Positions 35,119 to 36,734 of a stretch of 36,734 nt of DNA are shown here, piece after piece; within the stretch, counting starts at the first letter, position 1, and every line of letters begins with the position of its first letter. The position numbers and the translations under genes were made by a program. Origin of the DNA: Victivallales bacterium (GTDB lineage: Bacteria; Verrucomicrobiota; Lentisphaeria; Oligosphaerales; Lenti-02); NCBI GenBank assembly GCA_018648945.1, contig JABGQJ010000002.1:11067-47800 (forward strand), in the 5' to 3' direction. Under the pieces are notes generated by a model. It was not told where the DNA came from. It worked only from the letters and a program-made list of their open reading frames with translations, and did no database searches.

Positions 35119-36586
35119 AAGCTGGTGGCTCGCCTCTCGGATTCCTTGTGCTGTGGAGTGGATCGTCGCCGTACTTGCGCTGGAGGCGATCCAACTCGAC
35201 ATGCAGCTGGGCCTGGATCTCGGCACAGGCGGGCTCGCCATAGGCGTTGTGCAGCTCGTTCGGATCGCTGATGAGATCGTATAACTCCCAGTAGGGGGCG
35301 AGGCGAGGTTCGGGGTTCACGACTCCCCTCCACGTCTTCTCTGGCGGATGGAAGTACACCAGCTTGTGGGTCATCGTCCGCACGCCGTAATGTGAACACA
35401 CATTGTGGCCGCCGTGATCCCAGTAGCGGTAGTAGAATGAGCCTTGCCAGTCCGACGATGCCTCGCCACGAAGCATGGCACGACCGGAAACGCCCTGCAT
35501 TTCGGGTGGGGCCACGACACCCGCATAGTCAAGCAGCGTGGGTGCGAAGTCGAGGTTGGTGAGCAGCTCCTCCCTGACCGTGCCGTGCTCAATCTCTGCG
35601 GGATACCGCATCAGGAACGGCATGCGTACGGAGTGCTCATAGATGAAACGCTTGTCATACCATCCGTGATCGCCCAGGAAGAACCCCTGGTCGCTGGTGT
35701 AGACCACGATCGTGTTGCGGCTCTGTCCGGAATCGTCCAGATAGTCGAGTAGTCGCCCCACCGAGGCGTCCACGCTTGCCACACAGCGGAGATAGTCCTT
35801 GATGTAGCGTTGATAGTACCAGTTCTTGAGCGCCGGACCGCTCAGCTCCGCTGGCGGCTCCCCCTTGACGTCTCTCTCGGTCAGGTCACCCATGATCCGC
35901 ATCCGGGCCGCGGCCGCAGCGGGACGTCCAGCGTAGTCGTCATCGAAGGTCTCTGGTTGAGGAATCTCCTCATCGACATAGAGGTGCTTGTACCGCTCAC
36001 CCGGTTCCCAGTTCCGATGCGGCGCCTTATGGTGGACACACAGGAAGAACGGCTTCTCGTCATCCGCCCTGTTCGTGAGCCAATCCAGCGCTTGGTCTGT
36101 GATGATGTCACTCACGTATCCCTCCACGGTCGTCTTGCCCGCAGGGGTGAGGAGCGCCGGATCATGGTACCGCCCATGTCCCGGCAGGATGGACCAGTAG
36201 TCAAAGCCCTGCGGGTCCGCCGGCACGGCATTCGGGGCACCGTTGTCGACGCGATCCACGTTGTCGGTGACGCCATGACCGAGGTGCCATTTGCCGAAGA
36301 TGGCAGTGGCATAGCCCGCCGCCTTGAGGAGCTTCTGCAGCTGAGCCGGGCGGCGATTATCAAGTGGCTGCCACTCGCGCACGCCGGTCACATGGCCGTA
36401 CTGCCCGGTGAGAATCGTGGCGCGGCTCGGCGTGCAGAGCGAATTGGTGCAATGGCAATTGGTCAGCCGGACACCGTCGCGGGCAAGGCGGTCAATATGC
36501 GGCGTCTTGTTGATCCGGCTGCCATATGCACTGACGGCATGCGCCGCGTGGTCGTCGCTCATGACGAAAAGTATGTTCGGCTTCAT
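35105..36586 (-). CDS. Formylglycine-dependent sulfatase
   Basis: Predicted 493-residue type I sulfatase that hydrolyses sulfate esters, probably on glycans. The N-terminal metal site DD (D11, D12 in MSDDH) is followed by the maturation motif CTPSR (residues 51-55), whose Cys is converted to formylglycine, then GKWHLG with catalytic Lys and His, HHKAPH and TSDQGFFLGDHGWYDKR with metal ligands. The C-terminal end lacks extra domains. No signal peptide is seen from the chosen ATG, which is unusual since many homologues are exported. A 10-residue GTG extension to 36616 does not add one. The start has AGGAG about 12 bases upstream. No maturase or anaerobic sulfatase-maturating gene is in the window. 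It fits a polysaccharide-degrading lifestyle. Confidence 0.93.
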   Translation of the reverse strand: MKPNILFVMSDDHAAHAVSAYGSRINKTPHIDRLARDGVRLTNCHCTNSLCTPSRATILTGQYGHVTGVREWQPLDNRRPAQLQKLLKAAGYATAIFGKWHLGHGVTDNVDRVDNGAPNAVPADPQGFDYWSILPGHGRYHDPALLTPAGKTTVEGYVSDIITDQALDWLTNRADDEKPFFLCVHHKAPHRNWEPGERYKHLYVDEEIPQPETFDDDYAGRPAAAAARMRIMGDLTERDVKGEPPAELSGPALKNWYYQRYIKDYLRCVASVDASVGRLLDYLDDSGQSRNTIVVYTSDQGFFLGDHGWYDKRFIYEHSVRMPFLMRYPAEIEHGTVREELLTNLDFAPTLLDYAGVVAPPEMQGVSGRAMLRGEASSDWQGSFYYRYWDHGGHNVCSHYGVRTMTHKLVYFHPPEKTWRGVVNPEPRLAPYWELYDLISDPNELHNAYGEPACAEIQAQLHVELDRLQRKYGDDPLHSTRNPRGEPPASGDA

Positions 36587-36620
36587 GTTCTGTCGGTTCT
36601 CCTTTGCACGCTGTGCGAAC

Positions 36621-36629
36621 ACAATAGCA
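36621..36629 (-). promoter_or_regulatory. Candidate extended -10 promoter for the sulfatase gene
   Basis: The minus strand reads TGCTATTGT, an extended -10 (TGnTATNNT type), with no good -35. Transcription would start near 36614, about 28 bases before the ATG at 36586. Bases 36630-36734 upstream hold nothing else I can identify. Confidence 0.3.
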
Positions 36630-36734
36630 CCATTCCGGTGAAGTCGGGGCGGCTCGTGCCCTGAACTGAGCCGCAGTGCCGGAGTGGGCCCGCCATCGTT
36701 TGGGGTGCGGCGGCGGCTGTCTGAGGACCCTCTT

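Noticed and set aside
1..36734. Search for a defence island, CRISPR, biosynthetic cluster, tRNA or mobile element
   Set aside because: No repeat-spacer pattern, transposase, integrase, restriction enzyme, NRPS/PKS module or tRNA-like cloverleaf was recognised by eye; a computed scan could still reveal short RNA genes.

Overview
This is a GC-rich, gene-dense bacterial chromosomal segment with 24 protein-coding genes. I see no tRNA, rRNA, CRISPR array, transposase or phage gene, and no gap over 300 bases without a gene. The gene set includes a zinc-ribbon Ser/Thr kinase, a formylglycine sulfatase, secreted DUF4091 and GH42-like glycoside-hydrolase-type proteins, a neutral-ceramidase-like protein, and scattered exopolysaccharide genes. 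This suggests a polysaccharide-degrading member of the PVC group (Lentisphaerota, Kiritimatiellota or Planctomycetota). That placement is an inference from gene content, not from a marker gene.

Layout. (1) 9-3310, minus strand: a tight four-gene unit with a PurN-like formyltransferase, a PIG-L deacetylase, a GT2 glycosyltransferase and a Cys-rich flavoprotein. (2) 3558-5123, plus: a membrane protein with a zinc ribbon and GYF-like domain, behind a visible sigma70-type promoter. (3) 5179-8161, minus: a small-multidrug-export-family membrane protein, a D-2-hydroxyacid dehydrogenase and a class II fructose-bisphosphate aldolase. (4) 8304-13803, plus: a Ser/Thr kinase, a calcineurin-like phosphoesterase, rhamnulokinase and a response regulator with a degenerate HisKA domain. 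(5) 13990-20606: a secreted polysaccharide-type cluster, with two genes on minus and one divergent on plus. (6) 20854-22272, minus: a polyprenyl-phosphate sugar-1-phosphate transferase that starts exopolysaccharide synthesis. (7) 22467-31468, minus: a run of five genes (long-form PurL, a 2TM pore plus RCK protein with an atypical filter, a soluble RCK protein, a TIM-barrel isomerase and a ceramidase-like/metallo-beta-lactamase fusion). (8) 31664-34929, plus: a GT4 glycosyltransferase and a MurJ/MviN-type flippase with an enlarged loop. (9) 35105-36586, minus: a sulfatase.

How the genes fit together. The sulfatase, the secreted hydrolase-type proteins, rhamnulokinase and aldolase fit uptake and catabolism of sulfated or deoxy-sugar-rich polysaccharides. 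The phosphotransferase, GT2, GT4 and MurJ-like flippase fit envelope or exopolysaccharide assembly. The items most worth a second look are the ceramidase/MBL fusion, the noncanonical channel with paired RCK subunits, the response regulator whose HisKA-like H-box has Asp where the phosphoacceptor His should be, and the deacetylase/formyltransferase/GT2 operon. I found no complete, clearly new multi-gene system such as a defence island.
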